Shown here piece after piece: positions 24,380-36,664 of a stretch of 64,000 bases of DNA. How positions within the stretch are numbered: position 1 is the first letter of the stretch; each line of letters opens with the position of its first letter. Below the pieces are notes generated by a model. The model had not been told where the DNA came from and searched no databases. It saw nothing but the letters and a program-made list of their open reading frames with translations. The stretch comes from Punica granatum (lineage: Eukaryota; Streptophyta; Magnoliopsida; Myrtales; Lythraceae): positions 22,232,274 to 22,296,273 of the forward strand of contig NC_045129.1 in assembly GCF_007655135.1 (NCBI RefSeq), in the 5' to 3' direction. Position numbers and translations under genes: made by a program.

Positions 24380-25879
24380 CTAAGGATGGGCGAGGTTGCG
24401 CGCCCTCTTGTGCACTCGATCCAACTTCGCGTCCAAGCGGGCCATCTCCCGGTCTAAGTGTGCGACCCGGGCGCGTGCTCGAGTCAGCTGTGTCTGAAGC
24501 TCCCTGTAGTCCGCGACCTCTGCGCGGGAGTCAACAAGCTCGCAACGGAGCCTCTCCCGTTCCTCCCTGACGGCCCGTAGCTCCACGTGCATGGCCGCTT
24601 GGATAGAACTCTTGGCTTCGGGGGCAAGGGTGGATGTAGCGCGGGGAGTCGGGGCGGCCTGAGGCCGTTGTGGTGGTGTCGATCCTTGCGGGTAGAACCG
24701 GGCCACGTATGCTGAGGTGGCAGAAAATGCTCGCTCCTCGTCGGTGGGGTGCTCGGGGAAGTACAGGCGCTGTATGGTGCTAACATCCCGTTGGCGGCGA
24801 ATCTCCCGAATCTGTAAGAATCTATCGGGGGCCGTGGATGTAGAGTCGGCCCACTGGATGCGGAAAGGTAGGCGGTCCGCGTCGGCCGGAATGTCCTGTA
24901 GGCCGCCGAGCTGTCTGATCACCCGACTGGGAAATATGAGGGTGCTCCCCAAGTGGCTGAGAAGGGGAACTCCCACAATTTCGGGACATCCCGTGATCAT
25001 GGGGCCGCCGGGATTCTATCGGGCGACCCATAAGAACCATGCGGGCGTCAACTCACGCCAAAAACGCCTCCATTCCGAGAAGCTGTGCTCGGGCGGTGGG
25101 ATGATTGGTGCAAGGCGTTCGATCAACGAACGCTCATCGGAGATGAAGGAGAACGGATGTGATGAGCAAAAGGGGCGGATGTGCGCAAGAAGCCAAATCT
25201 GAAGCAAGTGCGGGGATCCCCTCATCCTGCCGCGCCGAACCTCCCTAACATAGTCAAGAGACCGGACGGTCTCGGCTAGTAAAACCTCCACGGAACTATG
25301 GCCTCCTACCGCTTGGAGGACAACTTGGGCTATAGCCCCGTCAATGAGGTTCGGCGAGTACGGAAACAGGAGAGTGCCAAAGATCAAGAGTAGGAATCCA
25401 TGGCAGGCATCGCGCTGATAGGAAGCCGTTGAAGGTGTCATTGCGCGGAGGAGCGTCCAATCGGAGAGCCATGCAATCCGGATGCCTTGATCCCACCTTT
25501 GATGAAGCTCCTCGTGGAAGTCTTGAGCGGGTATGCGGAGAAGAGTGGAGAGCTGACCCTGGACGGTGGTGAATGGATTCGGCACGAAGATGCCGTGGGT
25601 CGTGGGCGTAGGCCTCTGGATGAGTGCCGTGTATTCTTCGATCGTAAGTGCTAGCTCCGTCCGCTAGAAGTGGAATACTGCGTGCTCGGGATCCCAAAAT
25701 TCGGCGGCGGTTTTCAAGAAGATCCAATCTACCGGGGTCTCGGTGAGCATAACCACGTCTCCGATGATGCCCCGGATGAATGCGTGGTCTACCGATCGGA
25801 GAGTCCTCCAGATGCGCATGATGTCTTGCCTTGGCGGCGTGATTGCTTCGAGCCTAAGACCGGGAGCCGGGCGATCCAT
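24380..25879 (-). pseudogene. Extra Ogre ORF upstream of gag (DUF7745/plant-mobile-domain-like), two stops
   Basis: A roughly 500-codon frame on the minus strand starting MDRPAPGLRLEAI. It is broken by TAG codons at 25664-25666 and 25016-25018; all three parts are in one frame. It has RSVDHAFIRGIIGDVVMLT near the start, then TIEEYTALIQRP, GFLLLIFGTLLFPYSPN and LQIWLLAHIRPFC. These are words of the plant mobile domain (aminotransferase-like, DUF7745) proteins found in plant retroelements. The last about 80 residues (ELRAVREERERLRCEL onward) are strongly heptad-like and probably a coiled coil. Its role is unknown. Ogre elements are known for an extra ORF at this position. Confidence 0.78.
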
Positions 25880-26466
25880 CCTTACCTAGATGGAGGAGAT
25901 GCCGGCTCAACGTTTTTAGAATCAAATCAATGTAACATCCTAAGTTTATTTCGAAAAAATGTATGCAGTGCGGAAAGATAAACTATAGTTGTGTTCTTTA
26001 CAGTATACATCGCTCTTTCTTATAAAAACAACAAAAATGCCCGTCCTAAAAAACTACGGGCCGACTCAAGGACTCGACTTTGGGTCGGTTGACGGCATGG
26101 AGGTAAAAATTGGTCCAGCATGACGGTCCCTGTGTATGCATGGTTTTCGGTGCTACTGGGAGAACCGCTAACTAGGGATGGGGGCTCCCGACTAAAGGGT
26201 GTGAATTCCTTGAAATCGAGCGAGGATCTTTGGGGGCCGGTTCGGTGGCATAGCCAACTCGATCCGTTCCCTTACTCGGAACCTCTGACTAACCTAGCTT
26301 CCTATATTGGTGCCCGTGGGATGTCGGACAAGGTACCTAAGAAACTAGTATGATATGCAATGCATGCGTGAAATAAATGTACGTAAATAGATAAGCGGTA
26401 AACGACGGAAAACAGTAAATAAACAAGCAAGCAAGCAAACGGGATTGAGCCCGAACCCTCTAGATG
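25880..26466 (-). other. Ogre 5' untranslated leader
   Basis: About 590 bases between the primer-binding site and the extra ORF in element orientation. No domain seen. Confidence 0.65.
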
Positions 26467-26484
26467 TCCCCAGTGGAGTCGCCA
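26467..26484 (-). other. Primer-binding site of Ogre-type element
   Basis: On the minus strand TGGCGACTCCACTGGGGA starts three bases after the LTR end (GCGCACA). A start of TGG is required to pair with a tRNA CCA end. Published Ogre/Tat elements often use an arginine tRNA; I could not check which tRNA matches here. Confidence 0.8.
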
Positions 26485-26487
26485 AGC

Positions 26488-29400
26488 TGTGCGCACCCGA
26501 ATTTAATCTCGTCGGGGCACGCATGCGCGCGCCTAAGCAAACGCGGCTTGGGAGTGTCCGCCTTCCAGGGGACGCGCGACGGACGCACGTGAGAAGGAGT
26601 CGCCACTTGCCACTTTACGACCCCAAGGTCGAGGGCCGGCAAGTTACCCGGGCCTAGAGGTACGGGGTACACCTAAATGCTAAGGCAATGGTCGTACGGA
26701 ACCGAAAATTCCGAATTCGAGGGTTCTATTACATGCGGGCCTATATCCTGCACGCCCTTTTGGTACTCTAGCTTGCTGGGCTTGCCGTTTTGTTTATTTA
26801 CCGCGTGAATTAGAGTTGCGCTCGACTCGCCCGTTTTGACACCGTAAATTCGATGAATTGATCAAGTTGGGCCAAGAGTCCGAAAGATGAGTAGGCTTAT
26901 GCGTCGAGAAATCGGTTCACTATCTTAGAGTTACAGTTCATCGAACCGTGATGGTCGATTCCCTGCGTGAACCGAAACCGCGAGTACCCAAGCTTACTCA
27001 CCCTTAGGTGGCGATAGACCAACTTGACCGGTTCGACACTCGGACCTCTCGCTCGCCGATCGGGGATCCTTACAATTGAATGAATGAATATACAAATAAA
27101 GTTCTCGCAATGTTCTCTCAACTAATTATAAGGTATAACTGAATAAGTAAATGGATCCCGATCGGTTTGCATTGGGCCAATATTCCGCTCCGGCTTACCG
27201 AGTATTTTGGAATAACCGATGAATAAATTAAGGCAACGCGGGCTCGAAGAGCCGGGGGTCGGGTCCGATCGATCCAACGGTCTTTGGGAAAACCGGTCGA
27301 TTCTCACTGTATCCGATGGACCGATCGAGCTCCCGGGTGATAACTAAACCCGTTTCACGCACTCAATCCAAATCCGCCTTCCACATAGGCCGCATTCGGA
27401 GTGTGATGGTGAATCGAGGCTAGATCCCATTCCGCACTCGGGTTGCACGCTCTCGGTGAGTTAAGAGGCGTTGGACCTCGTGTTCGGTGATTTGGGGCGT
27501 TGGACCCCGTGCAACACGTGACCTATGGGTTCGGGCCCGAACCGCAATAAATTATCATATGCAACGACAAAACAGAAAAAACTAATAAAAAAAAACTGAC
27601 ACAATACAGGCAATAACTGATAACCGTCGGTGGATACAGACAAGTGGTGTATTAAGTCGACTGTACGTGATTTAATCAGTTATTAATCGGGGTTGATTAG
27701 CAAACAATGTATCTAGCCTAGACAAACATAGATGGTGGATTATAATGGGGTTCTAAGCCAATTACATACGTGTGTTTGTTTTAAGACTCTTATTCAGTTA
27801 AGTGTCACTGCGGTTTCACCGAATTAGCCAAACTCGTATTTTGACTCTAGATTGGAATCTATCATTCCGCCTATCCATTATCTAGGGTTTGATTAGGTCG
27901 GGTATATGATTAGTCCGGTTCCTTGTGTTTTGTAATTGAAATAACATGCTCCCCACCAAATCTACGATAGGAAGATAGAAACGCCGAAAGTGGACGGAAT
28001 GGGCCGTGCGAATGAGACTCGTACCCGGATGGGTAGCCCTTTTTCATCCATAGATCGAGGCGTTTCCGGCTCCCTAACCCTAGGGTATCGGTGAATCACG
28101 GAATGATGATTATTCCCTTGGATAATGAAATTTCAATGTTCATGTATAAATTGGAGACCGCGTCACACGAAGGAGCCTAAGAAGAACTCTCGTGCCCCGA
28201 CTCGGGCCGCCTCAAATCGGGCCCGGACTCGAGTCATGGCACGTGAGTACTCCCTAGACATCAATTCTATTCGTGTTACACGACTCGGTATTTTGAAATT
28301 GTAGGCTTTTCAAGGAAAAGGGCATCCCCGCCGTTCCATGAACCATCGATGCGTTTACGACTTAATAATCAATTTGTCCAATTATTTAGTCCAAGTGATT
28401 TGATTAACCGAATGACACGTCTCGTTTATCCCATTTGTGAGATTCTTCGATATTTATTATTTCATGTCTCGATTATGGTTTTGGCGGGTGATATCAGGGT
28501 CTAACATGTGGAATAAGTAATAAGCGTATAGACAACAATTAAAGGGAAGCGTAATCACAAACAATTCCAAGGATCGACTTCGGAATGATGGAGAGGCCAA
28601 CCGAGACTCCCAAAGGGTCACGGGTGATTCGGCCACCTTTCGAGGGGGAATGGCCGAATACTCCTTGACCCGATTCAAGTTTCGGTGGGTCTTTCACACC
28701 GTTCCTAATCGTCCCTCGCATGCAACAAATAACACATACGTGATAATAACACACATTTTACTAAATCGACGTCGACACGATCCTGATCCGCACAAATGAA
28801 CATGTGAGACACTCAAAGAACATCATATACACAAAATCAACAAACAACATTGGCTCATTTCATGATAATCTTAGGAATAATGCACGGGAGACACACGGCA
28901 TCACGAAGCTAAGAGCCCCAAGGCTTCGGGTGGGTCAAGGGACCTCTCGGCCCCCTTGCAAGGGTGGCGGCCGTGAGCTTCCCTTGTCACAACCGACTCT
29001 CTTTTGGGTCTCTCACGCCTAGATCCCGAGTCTTCCCGTCATGCACGTATATTGTGGTCACGGTTAGAGACAAAGAAGTGTAGGGAGCAACGAATTTCGG
29101 GGCGGAAGAACTTCCCGTGCGTCCGTGAGGGGCAAGAGGACTCTCGGCCACCCCTTTGGGGGGGGGGGGTGGCCGTGAGTTCCCGTGACCCTTATGGACC
29201 ACGAGGGGCTCTCCAACCTCGAAATAGACCGTCTCCCATCATAGCATGCATACTCATACGACGTTCGGACGTGATAAAGGAAACAAAATGAAAAAAAACA
29301 TGTGACGATGCATGGATTTGCATGGCAATATGGATCCAAAAGAAAAAAAAAAGACTTTCACGCATTCGCCCCTTTGAAACGCACGGACACCTCATACAAG

Positions 29401-31552
29401 CAAAGATCGGAGGTCCTAGCTTCTCTAAGTTGAAGATGTGTGTTACCTAGCCTCAATGCACGAGGAAAAGAGTCGGGGAAGCAGCCGTGGGAGTCGCAAG
29501 ACTCGGATAGGACGTTACGGGTGAGTGACCCGAATGAAAGCAACCGCAGCAGTCTGTGGAAGAACGGGTCGGCACGCGAGCTCCGGGCACGGCACGGTGC
29601 AAGGTCAGGCTCGTTGGACTCCTAAGAGACGGATCTACACGACCATGGGCAGACCCGAACGTGCCAAGGCCTGAACAAACCCGAAAATGTGAGATAAAGT
29701 TCGGTAAAAGTTGAGTGAACCCGGTAAAGGAGAAACGGATGAAACGATGGTTGTACACGGTTGATCGGCCCTCGAACCGTGACCACCTCTTCACGGGGGA
29801 GAGTGAGGGTTGTGAGGAACCCTTTGAACGTGATGGCATGACTCGCCGAAGTCGTGGGAAGAAATGGCACGTGGCTTGCTCGGTGTGCGCGGCTAGGAAA
29901 ACCTCGGGACCCGAATGTTCTCAAGGTTGGAACGGGGTGTTGGAGGCCTCAAATCGAAAATCTAAGCCCGGAAATGAACTTAGGGGGTGGGAAATATGTA
30001 GGCTAGGAAGTTTGATGATTTTTGGCTTAAGTCGGGTCGGGTGGTTACCGGAATACCGGGTGATTTTCCGGCGATTTTAGCCGATTTCGGCCTTGGCACG
30101 GGCTGAACGAAAGTGAGGGAGAGGGCTGAAGCTTGAGAGGTTTTTGGAGAGAGATTGGCTTGAGAGAGAAGGAGAATGGAGAAGTGATTAGGTTGATGAG
30201 GCTTAGGGTTTATAAAGGGAGGCTTAATGGCTTGTTTAAGTGAAGTTAAGTGTAGTTTAGGGAGGGGTAATGGGCTGCCGAAATTTGAAGAGTGATTAGG
30301 GAGGGGCAATGGTCACTTAGAGTGTGGGGAAAGCAAAGGGGAGTGATGGGTGTGATAGGAAGTGATGGATGGATGTAAGTGTGTAAGAGGAAGTGATGGG
30401 TGTAAGAGCCAAAAATTCAAATTGTGTGGAGGGGGAGCCTTGGAGCTGTCGGCCATGGGAGGGGGAGCCGCGGCTTGGGCCGTCCAATCAGAGCCGAGGG
30501 TTGAGCCGTGGCTTGGGGTTGAGCCGCGGCTTGATGGCTTGGCTTGGCTAGGCTGTGGGTCCCATTCGATTGAGAGAAAAGCCAGGAAACGCTTGAAACT
30601 TGATTGAACGCGCGTCTGATCTCCGATGTCCGATTAATTTGAAGATTTAGAATGCTTGAATGACGAGGGTTTGAATGAGCCTAATATCGCCATGCGTCGT
30701 GTGAACGAACGTTCGGGCGACTCGGCGCCCCGGCAGTCGGTTTTGCCCTGTTTGGACGTTCGGAGCGGAGTTTAGCATCCCCCGGTCCCCGATTGCTCTT
30801 TGTACATCCTAACACTCGTTTTGACGACCCTTTTGCCCCGCGAGGGATCGTTGGCCCATCGCCCTCGGTCGGGGACCGTTGGCCCGGGAAGGCCTAGGGA
30901 CTTGTGACCGGGATTTTCTCAGTGTTCCCTGAATGTCTTGAGGTGTTCGGGGCTCGTTGTGAGGTGCTCGGGGACCGTTGTGATCTCTATTCTTCGTGGA
31001 CGTGCCCCGAAGGCTCGCCGGGAGACGTTCATGACCACTGAAACGTCCCTCGGGAAGCCGAGTCGGGTTCCGGAAGGTCATCTGACGCTTGTTCCCCGAC
31101 TTTGATGGTCCCTGGGTGCCTGTAGGCCCGCTTTGAGGGGCCGTTTGCTTGTCAGTGGAGCGGGCCCCGGGAGCTCTGTTAGAAAAGGCGTCCGTGGGGG
31201 ATCGGGGTGTCCCGGCTTAAGCGGGATGCCCCGGAAATGCGCCCGGACGTTTCGTTGGTCACTTTGGCATTGAGGGGGATTTTTGAAGCCCCATATTGGG
31301 CACCTTTCGGTGCTTCGGTGGCTCGGTGATGAATAGTGCCACAGTGCCAGCTCCGTCGTTTTCGGGATTTCTCGTTCGTTTGTTCTTCCGACTGCTCTCT
31401 TCCGCCTTTCTTAGTGGATCGTGCTCTTCTCCCGTTGCTCATGACCCCGTGTCCGCCTATTTGCCTCTGATCGCCGGGTGATGAATAGTGTCCCGGGCTT
31501 CGGTCGGGAATCCTCGTGTGGGAAGCCGGTGGGCCAAAATGGGGTGTTGACA
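26488..31552 (-). repeat. Right LTR of Ogre-type element (5' LTR in its orientation)
   Basis: 5,065 bp, TGTGCGCACCCG...GGGTGTTGACA, partner of 9762-14813. It should hold the element's promoter, but I could not single out a TATA box with confidence. It carries a G run at about 29157-29169 and a 15-base segment near 28207-28221 absent from the partner. Confidence 0.95.
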
Positions 31553-31557
31553 GTGCT
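31553..31557 (+). repeat. Target-site duplication of the Ogre-type element, right copy
   Basis: GTGCT, identical to 9757-9761. Immediately after it the LINE endonuclease frame resumes in phase. Confidence 0.92.
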
Positions 31558-34500
31558 GAAGCGGATAAATTAGGGGGTCGCAGTTTTGCATCTTCTTCTT
31601 GCACATTCCTAGATTCTTTTCTAAATCATTCGGGGTGCATTGATTTGGGTTTTACGGGTACCCCATTTACTTGGCGAAATAAAAGATTAGGTCTAGCTTT
31701 TATAAAACAACGCCTTGACAGAGCAATTGCAAACGATGATTAGAGAACTACCTTCCCTAGAGCAGGAGTTTTCCACCTCCCTCAAATCTGCTCTGACCAT
31801 AATCCCATATTGTTAAAACTATGGATGGATTCCACAAACAAGCCTAGACCCTTTCGCTTCGAGGAAGCATGGACCGGAGACCAATCTAGCTTGATCATCG
31901 TTAAAAATGCCTGGAATAAAATTGTGATAGGCTCGAAACCTTATCAGCTTTCCTCCAAAATTAGAATGGTCAAGAATGACCTTAGGAAATGGAACAAAGA
32001 GGTGTTTGGAAATTGTGATTCTAACATTGCAGGAATAATGGAGAAACTTCAAATCGTCCAATCACAACCCCCCACATCGGAGACAAAGGAGCGAGAAGAT
32101 AAACTGTCAACAGAACTCGAAGAGAATCTCATAAGAAGAGATCTCATTTGGCGTCAAAAATCGAGGGAACTTTGGCTGAAAGACGGAGACAGAAACTCAA
32201 AATTCTTCCACCTCTCAACTGTCATTCGTCGCAGATCAAATCATATAGCAGCCATAAAAGAAGATAATGGAGAGTGGAGCCAAGATCGCGAAAGAATAGG
32301 TAATTATTTCCTTAAAAACTTCCAAGATCTTTTCAGCACTTCCCTCCCAGCCTTTCCAAATGATTTGGAAGGTCCGATAAGCCGCACCATCACAGATTCT
32401 AAAAATGATGGGCTAATCCAAACCCCAGATGACAAGGAAATCATGATGGCCTTAAACTCAATTCCAAGCCTTAAAGACCCAAGACCAGATGGAATCCTTT
32501 CCTTGTTCTATAAACACTACGGCGAAACAGTTAAGTCACTCCTTCTTTCAGCAGTCAAGCACTTTTTCACTTCGAGCCATATTCTCAAGGAGTGGAACAA
32601 CACTTTTATCTGCCTCATTCCGAAATGCCAAGGAGCTTCCACCTTCAAAGATTTTCGGCCCATCAGTCTATGCAATGTATGCTACAAGGTCATCTCAAAA
32701 ATCATCGCAAATAGACCCAAGCCACTTCTTGACAAGATCATCTCCCCAAACCAAACAACTTTTGTTGAAGGCAAATGGATCAATGAAAACGGGCTTCTTG
32801 CACAAGAAATTCTCCACACTTTGAAGAAAATGAAAGCGCGCAGAGGATGTATTGGAATGAAAATCGATTTCTCGAAGGCGTTCAACAAGTTAGAATGGAG
32901 CTTCATCACCAAGATCCTGGAAGAACTAGGTTTTCACACAACCTTCATATCCTGGATCTATCAATGCATCTCCACCTCAACCTTCTCAGTCCTTCTCAAC
33001 AGCTTGCCCCAAGGACATTTCTCACCATCTAGAGGTATAAGACAAGGAGATCCTATATCCCTGTACCTATTTGTAATATCAATGGAAATTCTGTCTAGAC
33101 TCCTCTATAGGCTGAAGCTAACGGAGATATTAATGGCATCCAGTTAAGCAGAGGGGGACCGCAAATTTCACATCTATTGTTTGCAGACGACCTCCTAATA
33201 CTCTCAAAAGCAACAGAAGCAAACATCAGGCATGTCAAAAGCATACTTGACAAATTCTGCTCCTGGTCAGGCCAAGAAATCAACTGCTCCAAATCAGGCC
33301 TCTTCTTCTCCAAGAACTCCTCTGCAGACACGAGAAGAATTGCCAAAGACATCCTTGGTATGAGGAAACTAAAGGAAGATGCAAAATACTTAGGAAACCC
33401 ATTATTCATCAAAAGAAAAAGAAAGGAATCCTTCCAATTCCTCATCGACAAGATAAAAGGCAAACTTGCATCTTGGAAGGCAAAAGCGCTCTCTTGGGCA
33501 GGTAGAGCAACCCTGATCAACTCGGTCATCAACAATACCCCTATATACACAATGTCACTTTTCCAGATGCCCAAATCCACACTAAAGAGCATCGACAAAG
33601 TGACAAGACGTTTTTGGTGGGGCACAACAAAAGATGAGGGCTGCTACTACGCGCCAAAGAATTGGATTCAATTTGCCAGCCAATATCAAAAGGAGGCCTC
33701 GGTTTCAGAAGAAAGGAAGACTCAAACAAAGCAATGCTTTCCAAAACAGCTTGGCACTTACAAAGGCAAACAACAACCTTGTTGGTAGAGCTTTAAAGCT
33801 AAGTATGGTAACTTCCTAACCTCCTGTAACCGCACCTCATCTTCTCCAATCTAGAAAGGCCTTCAATGGTGCAAAGACACCATCCAAGTAAGTATGTGCT
33901 TCTCTATAGGCAATGGTTCAACCATTTCAGTTTGGCGCGACCCATGAATCCCAGGTATGCTTTATCATAAGCCCTCCCCCAATTTGAGCATTGAACCAGA
34001 TCTGGAGCTAAAGGTTCGCAATCTCATGCTTTTCCACCCAAAGAGATGGAATTATCCTTTACTCACAACTCTCTTTGAGCAAGGTATGGTGGAGAATATC
34101 CTCGAAATTCACTTGGCCCAGGAAGACTATGAAGATGCAGCAAATTGGACTCCAAATGCTTCAAGGAAGCACTCTGTCAAATCCTTCTATCTTACTGACC
34201 AGCAACATAGATTCCAATCCAATAATGAAATTGTGTGGAAAGCCATTTGGAATCTCAAAATCCATGAACGCTTTAAACTCCATCTTTGGAGAATTGCCAG
34301 TGAATGCCTCCCCTGGTTCAGTAAAGAGAGCGCCCCGTGTCCTCTGTGCCAAACCAACTCCGATAGTGTAGATAATCTCTTTAGGTATTGTATCTTTTAT
34401 CGTGTTGCTTGGAGGGAATCACCTTGGGATTTACAAGCAACTGTAATCCCCTGTACCACCACGAAGGATTTGATTAACTTTGTTGCTTGCCCCCCGAACT

Positions 34501-35233
34501 CCTTGTTAGCTAATCTAGATGACAAATCCAGTTTTTCTTTGTATGCTGCAATAGTCTTATATCAATTGTGGATCACTCGTAATGATGTCTTGCATGCAGG
34601 GATTCTAGGAGACCTCCAACAAACTATCAAAAAAATCAAAAGCTGCTTTAAGGAACATAATGAAAGAAGTCGCAGCTCGAAAAAGCAACAAGGATGCTCG
34701 TCCACACCATCATTGCAGCTCAAACCTTCGCAAGAACCTTCAGGGCCGAACTGGAGCATTATTAATACGGATGCTTCTTGGAACATCAACACTTCATGCC
34801 TATCTGGGGTCCTCCTGCACCCCAACGGCCTTCCAACACTTTCTTGGTTTCAGATCTCGCGTGATGACAAGCCCCTACAAGCCGAGGCCCGGGCTACACT
34901 CCTTGCCTTATCCATCGTAGTAGAAAGAGGACTCAACAAGATTTGGCTACGTTCTGATGCCTTACTGCTAGTTGAAGCCATTTTGCACCCACACAGCTCT
35001 CCGTGGGAGATTAGGAGCATTATTTCGGATATTCGCTTTGCTCTTAGTCGTTTTTCGGATTGGGTTTGTTCTTGGATTCCTAGATCGGACAACTCCCTTG
35101 CGCATGACCTGGGCAGTTTCGGCTCTAGGTCAAATTTTGGATCTTTATGTATCTTCCAGGGATATCCGACCCTGACTTCTTTTATAGACACTGCTTTTAA
35201 TTAATAATATCCTTTATTCATCAAAAAAAAAAA

Positions 35234-35244
35234 GAATTGCAAGA
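35234..35244 (+). repeat. LINE target-site duplication, right copy
   Basis: GAATTGCAAGA after the terminal A-run, identical to 3909-3919. Confidence 0.88.
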
Positions 35245-35573
35245 TTATAGTCTCTTACTATGCTCTTTTTCCTATATATCTTTAATTTGCAGCTGTTGAA
35301 AGAATTTCATTCGGTACTTTTGAACTTGCAAATGTTTAATTCATTTTCTTTTAATTGGCCATTTTGTTTATCACTTTCATTTATTTAATTAGTTTATTAA
35401 GTAATTAAAAATTAAATTAAATGTAGGAAAATGAAGAGTCGGTTGTTGAGAGGCTCACAAAGTTGTCAAAGTGCTGATGTGGCACGTTTTGGTAAAATGA
35501 GCAGAGACCTCCCATTGCACGATACCAAGGAGTCAACTTTAAATAACATATAGATTGTAATATCATACCCAGC

Positions 35574-36425
35574 AGAAGTGCAATAGAAGTTTTATAAATT
35601 TAGACTTTTCTAAACTTCAGTCTTATAAGTTTCAATTAGAACTTTTCAGTCCTATATGTTTGTTCCGTAGTACACTGTTAATCATATCCGTTAACAAACA
35701 TTAGGGATCTGTTGACGTTGACTTCATATCGTCAAGCCCTAAGTGGTTGTCCACGTGAAAATTTTTTATTAGCTGAAAGTTAAAGTGTTAGAAAGTCAAA
35801 AAAAGAATTTCAAAAATTAAAATAAGAAATCCACATGGCAACTTTTGATTCCTAAAGGCAATTTTCTATTGGCTAAAAATATTAAAAAGGAAAATTTAAA
35901 AGATAAATAAATTTAAAAATAAAAAATGAAAATCGGAAGGGGATTGGTCCTTGAAGATGGAAAATGGGGATTCTATTGATTCTGGCAGGTGTGGTCTCAA
36001 TCTCGACCACCACCCCCTTATTGGGATTTGCCAGCCTCTTTCCCCTTTGGAATTTTCCTTTTTATTTTTAATTTTTTTTGTTTTCTAAAGTATTTCATTA
36101 TTAAAAATAATAATAAATTAAATTTTAATATTTAAAAAAAAATTCAGTAATAGAAAATTGCCAGTAGACTTCTTATGTTAATTTCTAAATTTTTTAATTT
36201 TAAATATTTTAACTTTCAGTGAATAGAAAATTGTCACGTTGACAATTAACAGCCAGATTTGACGATGTGAAATCCACGTCAACATATCCCTAATGGTTAT
36301 TAACATATAAGACCAAAAAGTATGTTACGGAGCAAACATATAGGGTTGAAAAGTCCAAATTGAAACTTATAGGACTGAAATTCAAAAAAGTCCAAACTTA
36401 TAGGACTTGGTGCGGCACTTCTTCC
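35574..36425. mobile_element. Foldback MITE with long inverted repeats
   Basis: The outer about 150 bp at each side are inverted copies: GAAGTGC ends, then ATAAATTTAGACTTTT..., AGTCTTATAAGTTTCAATT and CATTAGGGAT(C/A)TGTTGACG. The middle is AT-rich apart from a GC-richer block at about 35985-36050. No coding capacity. The element at 58842-60377 has related arms. Confidence 0.75.
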
Positions 36426-36664
36426 TATTATATAGGGTTGTCCATTCGGCTCAAGCTAGACTGACAAAACCAAATTCCATTTAACCCTAGAAATTCAAAC
36501 CGAACACATTGTAAACCGTACCAAACCGAACTGAAATATCTCGATTTGGTTCGGTTCGGGTTCGGGTTCGGTTTCGGTTTGAACTGAAAATGGAAAAATG
36601 AAAAATACAAAACCCTGTTTACTTATTAGGAAAGGACAAAGAAGAGAACCTATCGTGAGAGCAG
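36426..36664. other. Spacer with a GGTTCG-type simple repeat
   Basis: 36540-36585 is a short run built from TTCGG and GGTTC words. No gene seen. Confidence 0.5.

Larger units (their letters stand above)
9762..31552 (-). mobile_element. Tat/Ogre-type Ty3/gypsy retrotransposon, 21.8 kb
   Basis: It has two 5.05-kb LTRs, a 5-bp duplication, a primer-binding site and a polypurine tract. The minus-strand gene order is extra ORF, gag, protease, intron, RT, RNase H, second (archaeal-type) RNase H, integrase. The doubled RNase H, the extra ORF upstream of gag, the very long LTRs, the 22-kb size and the intron between protease and RT are all hallmarks of the Ogre branch of Tat elements. Pol is open from end to end. 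The extra ORF has two stops, and gag one internal stop plus one before protease, so this copy is probably not fully autonomous. The LTRs look close to identical, so insertion was recent compared with the surrounding LINE. Confidence 0.92.
9330..35204 (+). pseudogene. LINE ORF2: endonuclease, reverse transcriptase, zf-RVT, RNase H (broken)
   Basis: ORF2 of L1 elements nicks DNA and copies the RNA at the nick. The endonuclease begins at 9330 (LLAWNCRGMRG, ISETKS, TAVYGPP, IVGDFNEI). It is cut at 9756-9761 by the Ogre element and resumes in frame at 31558 (GFTGTPFTWRN, later SDHNP at about 31790-31805). A TAG at 31741-31743 breaks the frame. The RT domain runs from about 32470 (FRPISLCNVCYKVISKIIANR, IDFSKAFNKLEW, GIRQGDPIS). 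A 1-base frameshift near 33105-33115 separates it from the FADD active-site block (33177 onward). More frameshifts occur at 33620-33960. The last open part (33957-35204) has a zf-RVT region (CPLCQ) and an RNase H domain starting NTDASW. Confidence 0.88.
3920..35233 (+). mobile_element. L1-type LINE, full length, split by two nested LTR elements
   Basis: The LINE occupies 3920-4360, 7610/7615-9761 and 31558-35233, about 6.3 kb in total, a normal size for a plant L1. It carries ORF1 (DUF4283 plus a degenerate CCHC knuckle), ORF2 (APE-type endonuclease, reverse transcriptase, zf-RVT, RNase H) and a terminal TCATC followed by an A-run at 35223-35233. An 11-bp duplication (3909-3919 and 35234-35244) flanks it. 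Stops and frameshifts in both ORFs mean it can no longer move by itself. The non-autonomous gypsy element inserted in the 5' part of ORF1. The Ogre-type element inserted in the endonuclease domain. Confidence 0.88.

Noticed and set aside
9762..31552. Two near-identical 5-kb blocks as a host segmental duplication
   Set aside because: They begin TG and end CA, are flanked by GTGCT on both sides, and border a primer site and a polypurine tract. They are LTRs.
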